From NCBI RefSeq assembly GCF_014218355.1, contig NZ_AP023368.1:1864001-1928000 (forward strand): 64,000 nt of DNA, read 5' to 3'. The position numbers and the translations under genes were made by a program. Source of the stretch: Anaerocolumna chitinilytica. Lineage in GTDB: Bacteria > Bacillota > Clostridia > Lachnospirales > Lachnospiraceae. Below the pieces are notes generated by a model. The model made no database searches. It saw only the letters and a list, made by a program, of their open reading frames with translations, and was not told the DNA's origin. Shown here piece by piece: positions 53,184-60,157 of the stretch (positions are counted from its first letter, which is position 1; each line of letters begins with the position of its first letter).

Positions 53184-54038
53184 ATGAAAATATCAGCCAG
53201 TACATATAGCTTTGGAAACATGTTATATTCGGGTGAAATCAGTCAGCTTGACTGCATCCGAAAAGCAAAGGACATTGGTTTTGATGCGATAGAATTTGTA
53301 GATATACTTGCACCGGAGGGTACCTCAAAGGAAGAGTATGCCAAAAGATTATCAGATGAATGTAAGCATCTTAACATGCCTGTGTCCAGTTTTACCTTTG
53401 GTGCCGATTTGTTAAATGGAAGCGAAGGCAATATTCATCATGAAATTGAGCGAGTGAAGAAAATGGTGGATATCGCGGTTATTCTGGGAGCCAAGGTTAT
53501 CCGGCATGATGCTACCACCGGCGACGGCAGATCCTTTGATTCCATATTACCGTTTCTGGCTGATACCTGCCACGAAATTACAATATATGCGGCCTCCAAA
53601 GGGGTACGAACTACCGTAGAAAATCACGGGTTTTTCTGTCAGGATAGTGACAGGATGGAAAAATTATATAATGCCGTTAATCATGAGAATTTCGGACTGC
53701 TTCTTGATATGGGTAACTTTTTATGTGCTGATGAAGCACCTGAAAAGGCCTTTGGAAGGCTTGCACCTTATGCCTTTTATGCACATGCGAAGGATTTTCA
53801 TATGAAATCCGCAATGCTGCCCGATCCCGGTGAGGGATTTTTTAAAACAAGAAGCGGTAATTATCTAAGAGGAGCCATTGTTGGCCATGGGGATGTTCCG
53901 GTCCTTCACTGTATCAAAGCTCTAAAGAATGCAAGATATGATGGTTACATTTCCATTGAATTTGAGGGAATGGAAGAAAATATGAAAGCTCTCACAATCG
54001 GAATGAACAATTTAAGACGTTATATAAAAGAAGCATAA
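53184..54038 (+). CDS. Sugar phosphate isomerase/epimerase (second TIM-barrel paralogue)
   Basis: ATG 53184 follows AAAGG; a start six codons upstream lacks a site. The 284-residue barrel has the metal-ligand style segments VENHG, LLDMGNF, HAKDFH and SIEFEGME, typical of the xylose-isomerase-like superfamily. It is not a close copy of the first isomerase in the operon, so the two likely act on different intermediates. It is the last gene before a hairpin. Confidence 0.87.
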   Translation: MKISASTYSFGNMLYSGEISQLDCIRKAKDIGFDAIEFVDILAPEGTSKEEYAKRLSDECKHLNMPVSSFTFGADLLNGSEGNIHHEIERVKKMVDIAVILGAKVIRHDATTGDGRSFDSILPFLADTCHEITIYAASKGVRTTVENHGFFCQDSDRMEKLYNAVNHENFGLLLDMGNFLCADEAPEKAFGRLAPYAFYAHAKDFHMKSAMLPDPGEGFFKTRSGNYLRGAIVGHGDVPVLHCIKALKNARYDGYISIEFEGMEENMKALTIGMNNLRRYIKEA

Positions 54039-54064
54039 AATAAACAATACTATCACTGCGTAAG

Positions 54065-54104
54065 ATAGAGCCGGAAAAGAATTCTTTTTCGGCTCTATTA
54101 TATT
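54065..54104 (+). terminator. Terminator of the isomerase-dehydrogenase operon
   Basis: A 14-bp stem (54065-54078 with 54085-54098, one G-T pair) has a 6-nt loop and a short A/T tail. Confidence 0.75.
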
Positions 54105-54185
54105 GCAGCACCTGTGTTTTATCAGGCTGGATAAGTTAATGTACTTTTGGGTTCATAAATACAGTAAAAAAATTAAGATAGGGTA

Positions 54186-54219
54186 TTGACATCAACAGTA
54201 CTGCGTGTTACTATATAGT
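54186..54219 (+). promoter_or_regulatory. PadR operon promoter with palindromic -10 region
   Basis: A perfect TTGACA (54186-54191) is followed after 17 bases by TACTAT. The -10 region is overlapped by the palindrome ACTATATAGT (54210-54219), well placed for a PadR repressor to block transcription of its own operon. Confidence 0.6.
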
Positions 54220-54222
54220 GGT

Positions 54223-54286
54223 AGTAAGTAATGCAGAATATCAGTAATACTAAATAGCAGTAATAAGTAATACCAGATACAGTAAA
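54223..54286 (+). repeat. Short phased AGTAAT repeats in the PadR leader
   Basis: AGTAAT occurs at 54227, 54243, 54259 and 54266; the first three are exactly 16 bases apart. Near-copies AGTAAG (54223) and AGTAAA (54281) flank them. They lie between the promoter and the PadR ribosome site. Confidence 0.6.
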
Positions 54287-54311
54287 ACTAGAGAGTAAAG
54301 AGGTGAAGAAA

Positions 54312-54638
54312 TTGGAAAATATAACAGAGATGTTAAAAGGGGTACTGGAAGGCTGTGTCCTGGAAATTATAAGCCATGAGGAAACATACGGTTATGAGAT
54401 TACTCGCCGCTTGAATGCTCTCGGTTTTTCGGATGTTGTGGATGGAACGGTTTATACCATTTTGGTGAGACTTGAGAAGAATAAACTTGTTAATATAGAA
54501 AAAAAACCATCCGATATGGGACCTCCGAGAAAGTTTTTTACATTAAACGATGAAGGCCGTGCAGAGCTGCAGAACTTTTGGGATAGATGGGAATTTGTAG
54601 CCTCGAGAATTAATGAGTTAAAGGAGAAAAAAGAATGA
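54312..54638 (+). CDS. PadR-family transcriptional regulator
   Basis: TTG 54312 is chosen because AAAGAGG lies eight bases before it and family members start at this point; a GTG at 54303 overlaps the site. The 108-residue protein is a short PadR winged helix with GYEITRRLNALGFSDVVDGTVYTILVRLEK, the diagnostic region, and a short C-terminal helix. It likely represses its own operon, which runs on through two DUF1048 genes and perhaps to the DrrAB-like exporter. Its stop overlaps the next start by four bases. Confidence 0.92.
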   Translation: MENITEMLKGVLEGCVLEIISHEETYGYEITRRLNALGFSDVVDGTVYTILVRLEKNKLVNIEKKPSDMGPPRKFFTLNDEGRAELQNFWDRWEFVASRINELKEKKE

Positions 54639-54982
54639 ATTTTTGGGAGAAAATCACAGGAAGTGACATGAAGAAAGAGTTCAAAGAATTGGAAGCGCGA
54701 GTAAAGGAGCTGCCAGTTGATTATCAAACAGCATGGGATAAGATTAATGTCAATCTCTGGTCATACTCAGATTTTACCGGACGTAATCTCATGCCGATTC
54801 TGGATGGTGTACTTGGACTGCTTGAAGAAACAGCCGCAGAGGGGCAGAGTGTCCAAGAGGCATTAGGTGATGATATTAAAGGCTTCTGTTTCGCATTAGT
54901 CGATAAAGAAGGAGCAAAGTCTTATCGTGATAAGTGGCGTGAGCAGCTAAATAACAATGTCGCAAAAAAATTAGGTAGATAG
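54635..54982 (+). CDS. DUF1048 family protein
   Basis: The 115-residue protein matches DUF1048, a small helical cytosolic family nearly always found beside PadR regulators and often near exporters. Seen here are KELPVDYQTAWDKI near residue 28, which contacts the partner in models of the family, and ALGDDIKGFCFAL. Its molecular role is not known; modulation of the PadR repressor is a reasonable idea. The start overlaps the PadR stop, so translation is coupled. Confidence 0.88.
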   Translation: MNFWEKITGSDMKKEFKELEARVKELPVDYQTAWDKINVNLWSYSDFTGRNLMPILDGVLGLLEETAAEGQSVQEALGDDIKGFCFALVDKEGAKSYRDKWREQLNNNVAKKLGR

Positions 54983-55034
54983 TAGGAGAATAGGAGCTTC
55001 GTAAGTTAAGCTCCGGAATTGTATGGAGGATTAT

Positions 55035-55379
55035 ATGAGTATTCAGGATATCATTGAAGGTAAAAAAGAGTGGAGAGCTCACATGGCACGTGTCAAAGGG
55101 CTTCCGCAGGAGTATCAGATTGTATATAAGGAAATCCAAAAATATCTCTACAAAGTTGGTCCTGTGGAACTGACAGAAGGGACTGGGTTACTCTCAGGAA
55201 TTGTCGATCTTTTTGAAGAAGGTGCGGCAATGAGGAAAGATGTACTGGAAGTGACAGGCAGTGATGTAGCGGCATTCTGTGACGATTTGATAAAGGATTC
55301 TAAAACTTATGCGGATATCTATCAGGAATCCGCAAACGAAGATGTTTATAAAGCAATCAAAAAATCATCGGATAAATAA
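55035..55379 (+). CDS. DUF1048 family protein (second copy)
   Basis: ATG 55035 has GGAGG five bases upstream; an ATG at 55023 overlaps that site. The 114-residue protein shares with the first DUF1048 copy the segment VKGLPQEYQIVYKEI and VTGSDVAAFCDDLI, but it is divergent elsewhere, so it is an old duplication. Two copies downstream of one PadR gene are a recurrent arrangement in Firmicutes. Confidence 0.88.
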   Translation: MSIQDIIEGKKEWRAHMARVKGLPQEYQIVYKEIQKYLYKVGPVELTEGTGLLSGIVDLFEEGAAMRKDVLEVTGSDVAAFCDDLIKDSKTYADIYQESANEDVYKAIKKSSDK

Positions 55380-55398
55380 AGAAAGTTGAGGGGGTTTT

Positions 55399-55587
55399 GT
55401 GGGTAAATACGATTGGATATTATGCCCGGTCTGCGGCAATAAAACAAGAGTCAAAATACGTGAGGATACAGTGCTTCAGAACTTCCCGCTGTTTTGTCCC
55501 AAGTGTAAACAGGAAACAATGATTAACGTAAAACAATTGAATATTTCAATTATCAAAGAGCCAGACGCTAAGACGCAGAGCCGATAA
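55399..55587 (+). CDS. Cysteine-rich KTR-type small protein
   Basis: The GTG start follows GAGGGGG. The 62-residue protein has two CxxC zinc-knuckle pairs, CPVCGNKTRVKIRED and CPKCKQET, with the NKTR segment that names the cysteine-rich KTR family, and ends IKEPDAKTQSR. Such proteins are frequent passengers beside resistance genes and conjugative transposons in Firmicutes, so its presence hints at past mobility of this operon. The role is unknown; nucleic acid binding is plausible. Confidence 0.82.
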   Translation: MGKYDWILCPVCGNKTRVKIREDTVLQNFPLFCPKCKQETMINVKQLNISIIKEPDAKTQSR

Positions 55588-55621
55588 CATGTGAGTAAAA
55601 TCATAGTTGTCGGCTTTTTTG
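55579..55621 (+). terminator. Terminator after the KTR gene
   Basis: A 10-bp stem (55579-55588 with 55606-55615, one G-T pair) overlaps the stop codon and is followed by a run of six T residues. It separates the PadR-DUF1048-KTR genes from the ABC exporter, at least in part. Confidence 0.8.
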
Positions 55622-55693
55622 TTGTGATTTTGGTACTTTAAGGAATTAATTGCAGCTTCTGTGAAGTTGTAATCATGTAGAGGAGGAGAAGTA

Positions 55694-56452
55694 ATGAAAA
55701 ATATCATACAGATTAAAGCAGTAAAGAAAGCTTATAAAAACGTAGAAGTTCTAAAAGGAGTTGATTTGGAAGTTGAACAGGGAGGCATCTTTGCTTTACT
55801 AGGTTCTAATGGAGCAGGAAAAACAACGATAATCAGAATTATGGCTACTTTATTGAAAGCAGATTCCGGAAGTGTGACAATCGATGGGTTTGACACCAAG
55901 AAAAATTCCAGGGAAATTAGAGGCCTTATCAGCCTTACCGGTCAGTTTGCTGCCATTGATGAAATATTAACTGGAAGGGAGAATCTACAAATGATAGCAA
56001 AGCTTAGACATCTTAAGAACCATAAACAAATTGCAGAGGACCTGATTCGCTGTTTCAATATGTCAGAGGCAGCAGACCGCAGAGTGGGTACCTATTCCGG
56101 AGGCATGAAAAGAAGAATTGATATTGCTATGAGCCTTGTGGGAAATCCCAAGATTATATTCCTGGATGAACCTACGACAGGTCTTGACCCGGAAGCACGT
56201 CTAGAAGTCTGGAAAATTGTAAAAGAGTTATCTGCAGCAGGAACGACAGTATTCCTGACAACACAATATTTAGAGGAAGCAGAGCAGCTGGCTGATAAAA
56301 TAGCTATTCTCCACGAAGGAAGAATAATCGCGAATGATACACTTGATGGGTTAAAACAGATATTTCCTCCTGCAAAAGTGGAATATGTTGAAAAACAACC
56401 TACTTTAGAGGAAATATTCTTAACCATCATTGGAAAAAAGGAGGAAAAATAA
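55694..56452 (+). CDS. ABC transporter ATP-binding protein, DrrA-like
   Basis: The 252-residue ATPase has Walker A GSNGAGKTT, signature YSGGMKRRIDIAMS, Walker B IIFLDEP and TTGLDPEAR, as in the daunorubicin-resistance DrrA group. AGGAGGAG precedes ATG 55694. It abuts the permease gene with no gap. The pair is downstream of a PadR/DUF1048 set, a context usually read as drug-inducible export. The cargo is unknown. Confidence 0.92.
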   Translation: MKNIIQIKAVKKAYKNVEVLKGVDLEVEQGGIFALLGSNGAGKTTIIRIMATLLKADSGSVTIDGFDTKKNSREIRGLISLTGQFAAIDEILTGRENLQMIAKLRHLKNHKQIAEDLIRCFNMSEAADRRVGTYSGGMKRRIDIAMSLVGNPKIIFLDEPTTGLDPEARLEVWKIVKELSAAGTTVFLTTQYLEEAEQLADKIAILHEGRIIANDTLDGLKQIFPPAKVEYVEKQPTLEEIFLTIIGKKEEK

Positions 56453-57217
56453 ATGGAATCTATCAATAAATATTTTCTAAAAGATATGAGTGTTATGTTT
56501 GGGCGTTCTATGCGTCATATTTTTCGAAGTCTGGATACTATTATTACAGTATGTATTACTCCAGTTGCAATGATGTTACTATTTGTCTATGTATTTGGCG
56601 GTGCTATCGAAACTGGTACCGGAAATTATGTGAATTATCTTTTACCGGGAATTATGTTAATGGCTATTGGCAGTGGAATTGCATATGTGGCTTATCGTTT
56701 ATTTATGGATAAACAGCGTGGTATTTTTGAACGATTTCATTCTATGCCTATTGCGCGTTCTGCCGTACTATGGGGGCATGTATTAACTTCAATAATATCG
56801 AATGGAATTTCAGTAGTTGTGATAATACTTGTAGCATTACTAATGGGTTTTCGTTCTTCGGCTGGAGTTTTGGATTGGCTGATTGTTTTTGGAATCCTAG
56901 GAATATTCACGCTAGCTCTAACTTGGATTGCTGTAATAGCGGGACTTGCAGCTAAAACACCGGATGGTGCAGGCGCATTTTCATATCCGATTATATTTTT
57001 ACCGTTTATCAGTTCTGCGTTTGTACCAACTGATACAATGCCTTTAGCAGTTCGTGTATTTGCAGAAAACCAGCCTGTAACACCAATTGTAGAAGCAATC
57101 CGTAACCTGTTAGAGAACCAACCGGTTGGCAGGGATATTTGGTATGCCCTTGCATGGTGTATAGCAATAGCTGTTGTTGCTTATTTCTTTGCAATGAGAA
57201 GTTATAAGAAGCTATAA
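56453..57217 (+). CDS. ABC-2 type permease, DrrB-like
   Basis: The 254-residue membrane protein has about six helices and the ABC-2 signature region around RGIFERFHSMPIARSAVLWGH, with PVTPIVEAIRNL near the end, typical of DrrB. Its ATG directly follows the stop of the ATPase gene, so they are coupled. Together they form a two-component exporter for a lipophilic compound or antibiotic; this is by family analogy. Confidence 0.9.
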   Translation: MESINKYFLKDMSVMFGRSMRHIFRSLDTIITVCITPVAMMLLFVYVFGGAIETGTGNYVNYLLPGIMLMAIGSGIAYVAYRLFMDKQRGIFERFHSMPIARSAVLWGHVLTSIISNGISVVVIILVALLMGFRSSAGVLDWLIVFGILGIFTLALTWIAVIAGLAAKTPDGAGAFSYPIIFLPFISSAFVPTDTMPLAVRVFAENQPVTPIVEAIRNLLENQPVGRDIWYALAWCIAIAVVAYFFAMRSYKKL

Positions 57218-57297
57218 TCTTGAATTAACACTTTCAGAGAACTATCAGATAAGTCCAATGTGATTCGAGAAATAAGCTACCTGCCCCAAATTATCTT

Positions 57298-57325
57298 TTG
57301 ATTGTCTGGTAAGTTATGATAGAAT
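57298..57325 (+). promoter_or_regulatory. Possible promoter of the ferredoxin-domain gene
   Basis: TTGATT at 57298-57303 and TAGAAT at 57320-57325 are spaced by 16 bases, about 50 bases before the start codon. Confidence 0.4.
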
Positions 57326-57376
57326 TTGATAGAATAGTTTTAATCAATCTATACTTATTATCAGGAAGGAAAATCC

Positions 57377-58657
57377 ATGGGTCATATAACTAGCAGAGAT
57401 GCCTATAAAAATCTAGAAGAAAGAATCAATTGGTTTACACAAGGTGCGCCGGTATCAGACAGCCTTTATAAAATTTTGCAGGTTTTGTTTACTGAAAAAG
57501 AAGCTAAATGGATGGCACTATTGCCGGTTCGTCCATTCACTGCAAAAAAAGCAGCTAAAATCTGGAATACCAGTGAGGGAAAAGCAGAAGCGTTTTTGGA
57601 GCATCTTTGTGACAAAGCGTTGCTAGTGGATTCCTTTTATAAAGGGGTACGCCAATTTGTAATGCCGCCGCCAATGGCAGGTTTTATTGAATTTGCTTTA
57701 ATGCGTACAAGAGGTGATATAGATCAGAAATATTTAAGTGAACTGTATTATCAATACATGAATGTGGAAGAAGATTTTGTAAAGGACTTGTTTTACGCAA
57801 CAGAAACACATCTTGGACGAGTATACGTGCAGGAACCGGTTCTGACCAATCGTAACACAATTCATATCCTGGATTATGAAAGAGCAAGTCATATTGTGGA
57901 GGAAGCATCTCATATAGGTCTTGGAACATGTTATTGCAGGCATAAGATGTTACATGCAGGGCACCCATGCGAAATAGATGCTCCTTTGGATGTTTGTCTT
58001 ACCTTTGGAAATGTTGCCCGTTCACTTGCAGAGCATGGGCAGCATGCAAGACTAATTGACAAGAAAGAGGCTATGGATGTATTAGAACGTTCTTATGCGG
58101 CGAATTTGGTGCAAATCGGTGAAAATGTACGTGAGGACCCGGCATTTATATGTAATTGCTGCGGCTGTTGTTGCGAAGCCCTGCAGGCTGCTAGAAAATT
58201 TAGTCCCATGCAGCCGGTGGCTACTACGAATTATATACCAAAAATATCGGATGAATGTGTGGGATGCGGCAAATGCGAAAAGGTATGTCCGGTATTAGCA
58301 ATTTCAATAACAAGTGCAAATGAGGGTAAGACAGCGGTGGTGGATAAAGAGGTTTGTCTTGGTTGTGGTGTATGTGTACGCAGCTGCCCCAAAGGTGCAA
58401 TAGAATTAGTACGCAGAGAGGTTCAAGTGATTACGCCGGTAAATAGTACCCATAGGTTTGTATTACAGGCAATTGAAAAAGGAACCCTCCAGAATCTAGT
58501 GTTCGATAATCAGGCATTTGCTAATCATCGTGCAATGGCAGCAGTATTTGGAGTTATCCTTAAATTACCGCCATTAAAGCAGATGTTAGCCAGTAAGCAG
58601 TTCAAATCCATCTATCTGGATAAGCTGTTATCTAATAAGAGTGAGAAAAGACCGTAA
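57377..58657 (+). CDS. Winged-helix/4Fe-4S ferredoxin-domain protein
   Basis: The 426-residue protein has an N-terminal region with a winged-helix-like segment (about 55-85; AKKAAKIWNTSEGKAEAFLEHL), a middle cysteine pair in LGTCYCRHKMLHAGHPCE, a Cys-rich stretch CNCCGCCCEAL near 255, and two 4Fe-4S motifs: CVGCGKCEKVCP near 293 and CLGCGVCVRSCP near 323. It is a cytosolic electron-transfer or redox-sensing protein common in anaerobic Firmicutes; its partner is unknown. AGGAAGG precedes ATG 57377. It is monocistronic and ends at a strong hairpin. Confidence 0.85.
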   Translation: MGHITSRDAYKNLEERINWFTQGAPVSDSLYKILQVLFTEKEAKWMALLPVRPFTAKKAAKIWNTSEGKAEAFLEHLCDKALLVDSFYKGVRQFVMPPPMAGFIEFALMRTRGDIDQKYLSELYYQYMNVEEDFVKDLFYATETHLGRVYVQEPVLTNRNTIHILDYERASHIVEEASHIGLGTCYCRHKMLHAGHPCEIDAPLDVCLTFGNVARSLAEHGQHARLIDKKEAMDVLERSYAANLVQIGENVREDPAFICNCCGCCCEALQAARKFSPMQPVATTNYIPKISDECVGCGKCEKVCPVLAISITSANEGKTAVVDKEVCLGCGVCVRSCPKGAIELVRREVQVITPVNSTHRFVLQAIEKGTLQNLVFDNQAFANHRAMAAVFGVILKLPPLKQMLASKQFKSIYLDKLLSNKSEKRP

Positions 58658-58670
58658 AAGTAAACAAAAA

Positions 58671-58722
58671 GAGACATTAACACCTATTTATACTGGGAAT
58701 TAGGTGTTAATGTCTTTTCTTT
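58671..58722. terminator. Bidirectional terminator between ferredoxin-domain and HxlR genes
   Basis: A 16-bp stem (58671-58686 with 58701-58716, one G-T pair) has a 14-nt loop and is flanked by A-runs and T-runs, so it can serve both convergent genes. Confidence 0.9.
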
Positions 58723-58723
58723 T

Positions 58724-59065
58724 TTATTCATTGCTTTGCTGCTTTGAGTTACTTTGTTTTAGGTGTTGTATTCCCCAAGTATTCATCTCGTCTAAAATCG
58801 GCTTTAAAGATTGACCCAGTTCTGTAAGAGAATATTCGACCTTTGGCGGTACTTCGGGATATACCTTTCTGGAAATAATCCCATCCTCCTCCAGCTGCCG
58901 CAACTGCTGTGTCAGCATCTTCTGACTTATCTTATTGATTCCCTTGCTGAGATCATTAAATCTTTGCGTTCCGTTATTGAACAGATTTCTTAAAATAAGC
59001 ACTTTCCATTTATGCCCGATTAGATTGACCGTATGTTCAATAGGGCAGGATTTATCACATGGCAT
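58724..59065 (-). CDS. HxlR-family transcriptional regulator
   Basis: ATG 59065 follows AAGGAG at eight bases; an upstream GTG is out of place. The 113-residue protein has the HxlR winged helix: CPIEHTVNLIGHKWKVLILRNL, FNDLSKGINKISQKMLTQQLRQLEEDG and VEYSLTELG. An N-terminal Cys (MPCDKSC) is the usual sensor residue in HxlR/YodB-type redox- and electrophile-responsive members. It diverges from cupin and VOC genes, and a family-type operator lies between them at 59095-59116. Confidence 0.92.
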   Translation of the reverse strand: MPCDKSCPIEHTVNLIGHKWKVLILRNLFNNGTQRFNDLSKGINKISQKMLTQQLRQLEEDGIISRKVYPEVPPKVEYSLTELGQSLKPILDEMNTWGIQHLKQSNSKQQSNE

Positions 59066-59094
59066 TAATATCACTCCTTATTTATCGTTACTCA

Positions 59095-59116
59095 ATACTT
59101 ACTTTTTGGTTAGTAT
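59095..59116. promoter_or_regulatory. HxlR-type operator candidate
   Basis: The inverted repeat ATACTTAC-6-GTTAGTAT (7 of 8 positions match) lies in the divergent promoter region. It resembles TACT(T)AC...GTNAGTA sites of HxlR/YodB-type regulators. Confidence 0.55.
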
Positions 59117-59242
59117 AGCACTAAATAGTGCCTTCTTGCAAATGGTTTGTGATGATATTATAGTAGGTTTATAACAATTGTCTAAGTTGTTGTTATACAC
59201 CTAAAAACCAACATTAAATTTTAAAAAGGCAGGAATAATAAA

Positions 59243-59569
59243 ATGGAAAAAATTAATATAGCTGATATTCTTGAATTTACCGCTGAAAAAAGCGCTCGTA
59301 AGGCAATCTTTAAGGCAGGAAGTCTGGATACAGGACTTTTGCTTTATGCTCCTGGGCAGACAACACCTGATCATAAGCATTCGGATATTGATGAAGTCTT
59401 TTATGTGATTTCCGGAAAAGGTACAATTTCAATAAACAAAGAAGAAATATCTGTAAAAGAGAAGGATATCATTTTTTCACCAGCTGGTGAGACCCATGGA
59501 TTTCATAATACCAGTTCTGATAATTGGGTTGTACTTCAGATAAAAATTGACATATCATCAAAAGAATAG
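59243..59569 (+). CDS. Cupin-domain protein
   Basis: The 108-residue protein is one cupin barrel with motif 1 TPDHKHSDIDEVFYVISGKG (His, His, Glu as likely metal ligands) and motif 2 IFSPAGETHGFHN. It is cytosolic. It is the first gene divergent from HxlR, followed 40 bases later by a VOC-family gene, suggesting a two-gene quinone, electrophile or aldehyde response unit. The reaction is unknown. Confidence 0.82.
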   Translation: MEKINIADILEFTAEKSARKAIFKAGSLDTGLLLYAPGQTTPDHKHSDIDEVFYVISGKGTISINKEEISVKEKDIIFSPAGETHGFHNTSSDNWVVLQIKIDISSKE

Positions 59570-59609
59570 ATATCCATAAATACAAGGTTGAAAAAGGAGG
59601 TATTATTTA

Positions 59610-59990
59610 ATGTTTACAAGAATTGACCATGTTGCTTTTTCTGTAAGAGACAGGCAGAAGTCCATAGATTTTTATGAAAAAAACTTTGGGTTCAAGGCAT
59701 ATTACGAACATGACGTCCCGGGAGTTCCGAATCTTGAAAAGGTTGTTTACCTTCAGTTGGGTGATACCGTGCTAGAGTTTGAGCATTGGACAGATGGAAA
59801 GGAAAATAGAGGATACCATTTCTGCCTCATTAGTGATGATTTTGATTCGGATTATCAAAGGCTGAGAGCTGCAGGAATTCCAATTGTAACGAAACCGCAC
59901 ATTCCCGAGCCCAGAAAGCCTCAGGAGACAGGCTGGAAAAGAGTTGTCTTTCAAGGTCCCGATGGTGAGTTAATTGAATTCCGAGGGTGA
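59610..59990 (+). CDS. VOC-family (glyoxalase/bleomycin-resistance-like) protein
   Basis: The 126-residue protein has the paired beta-alpha-beta-beta-beta modules of the VOC superfamily. Metal-ligand candidates are His7 (RIDHVAFSV), Glu in LEFEHW near 55, His in GYHFCL near 70, and Glu near 123 (GELIEFRG). It may be a lactoylglutathione-lyase-like enzyme or a dioxygenase; it could also only bind a toxic compound. AAGGAGG precedes ATG 59610. It is cotranscribed with the cupin gene. Confidence 0.88.
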   Translation: MFTRIDHVAFSVRDRQKSIDFYEKNFGFKAYYEHDVPGVPNLEKVVYLQLGDTVLEFEHWTDGKENRGYHFCLISDDFDSDYQRLRAAGIPIVTKPHIPEPRKPQETGWKRVVFQGPDGELIEFRG

Positions 59991-60045
59991 AAATGGGATT
60001 ATTTCTTATTACAATATTGCGGTTCATAGTTATCTGGAACCTAAA

Positions 60046-60080
60046 ACCAGGCTGTTTTTTATTAACCAGCCTGGTAGTAT
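60046..60080. terminator. Terminator between the VOC gene and the convergent propeller gene
   Basis: A perfect 9-bp GC-rich stem (60046-60054 with 60067-60075) encloses a T-rich loop. Confidence 0.65.
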
Positions 60081-60157
60081 ATAATACTTTAACTACCATT
60101 TAAAGTACTACCTAAATGGCCTTTCCAGATAGAGTTATATAGGAACGAAACTATAAA

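Noticed and set aside
54635..55379. Idea that the two DUF1048 genes are a recent duplication or frameshifted single gene
   Set aside because: They are different at most positions, have separate ribosome sites, and each has a full-length domain.
56092..56466. 124-codon antisense frame inside the DrrA-like gene
   Set aside because: Ser-rich shadow of the ATPase signature and Walker B region.
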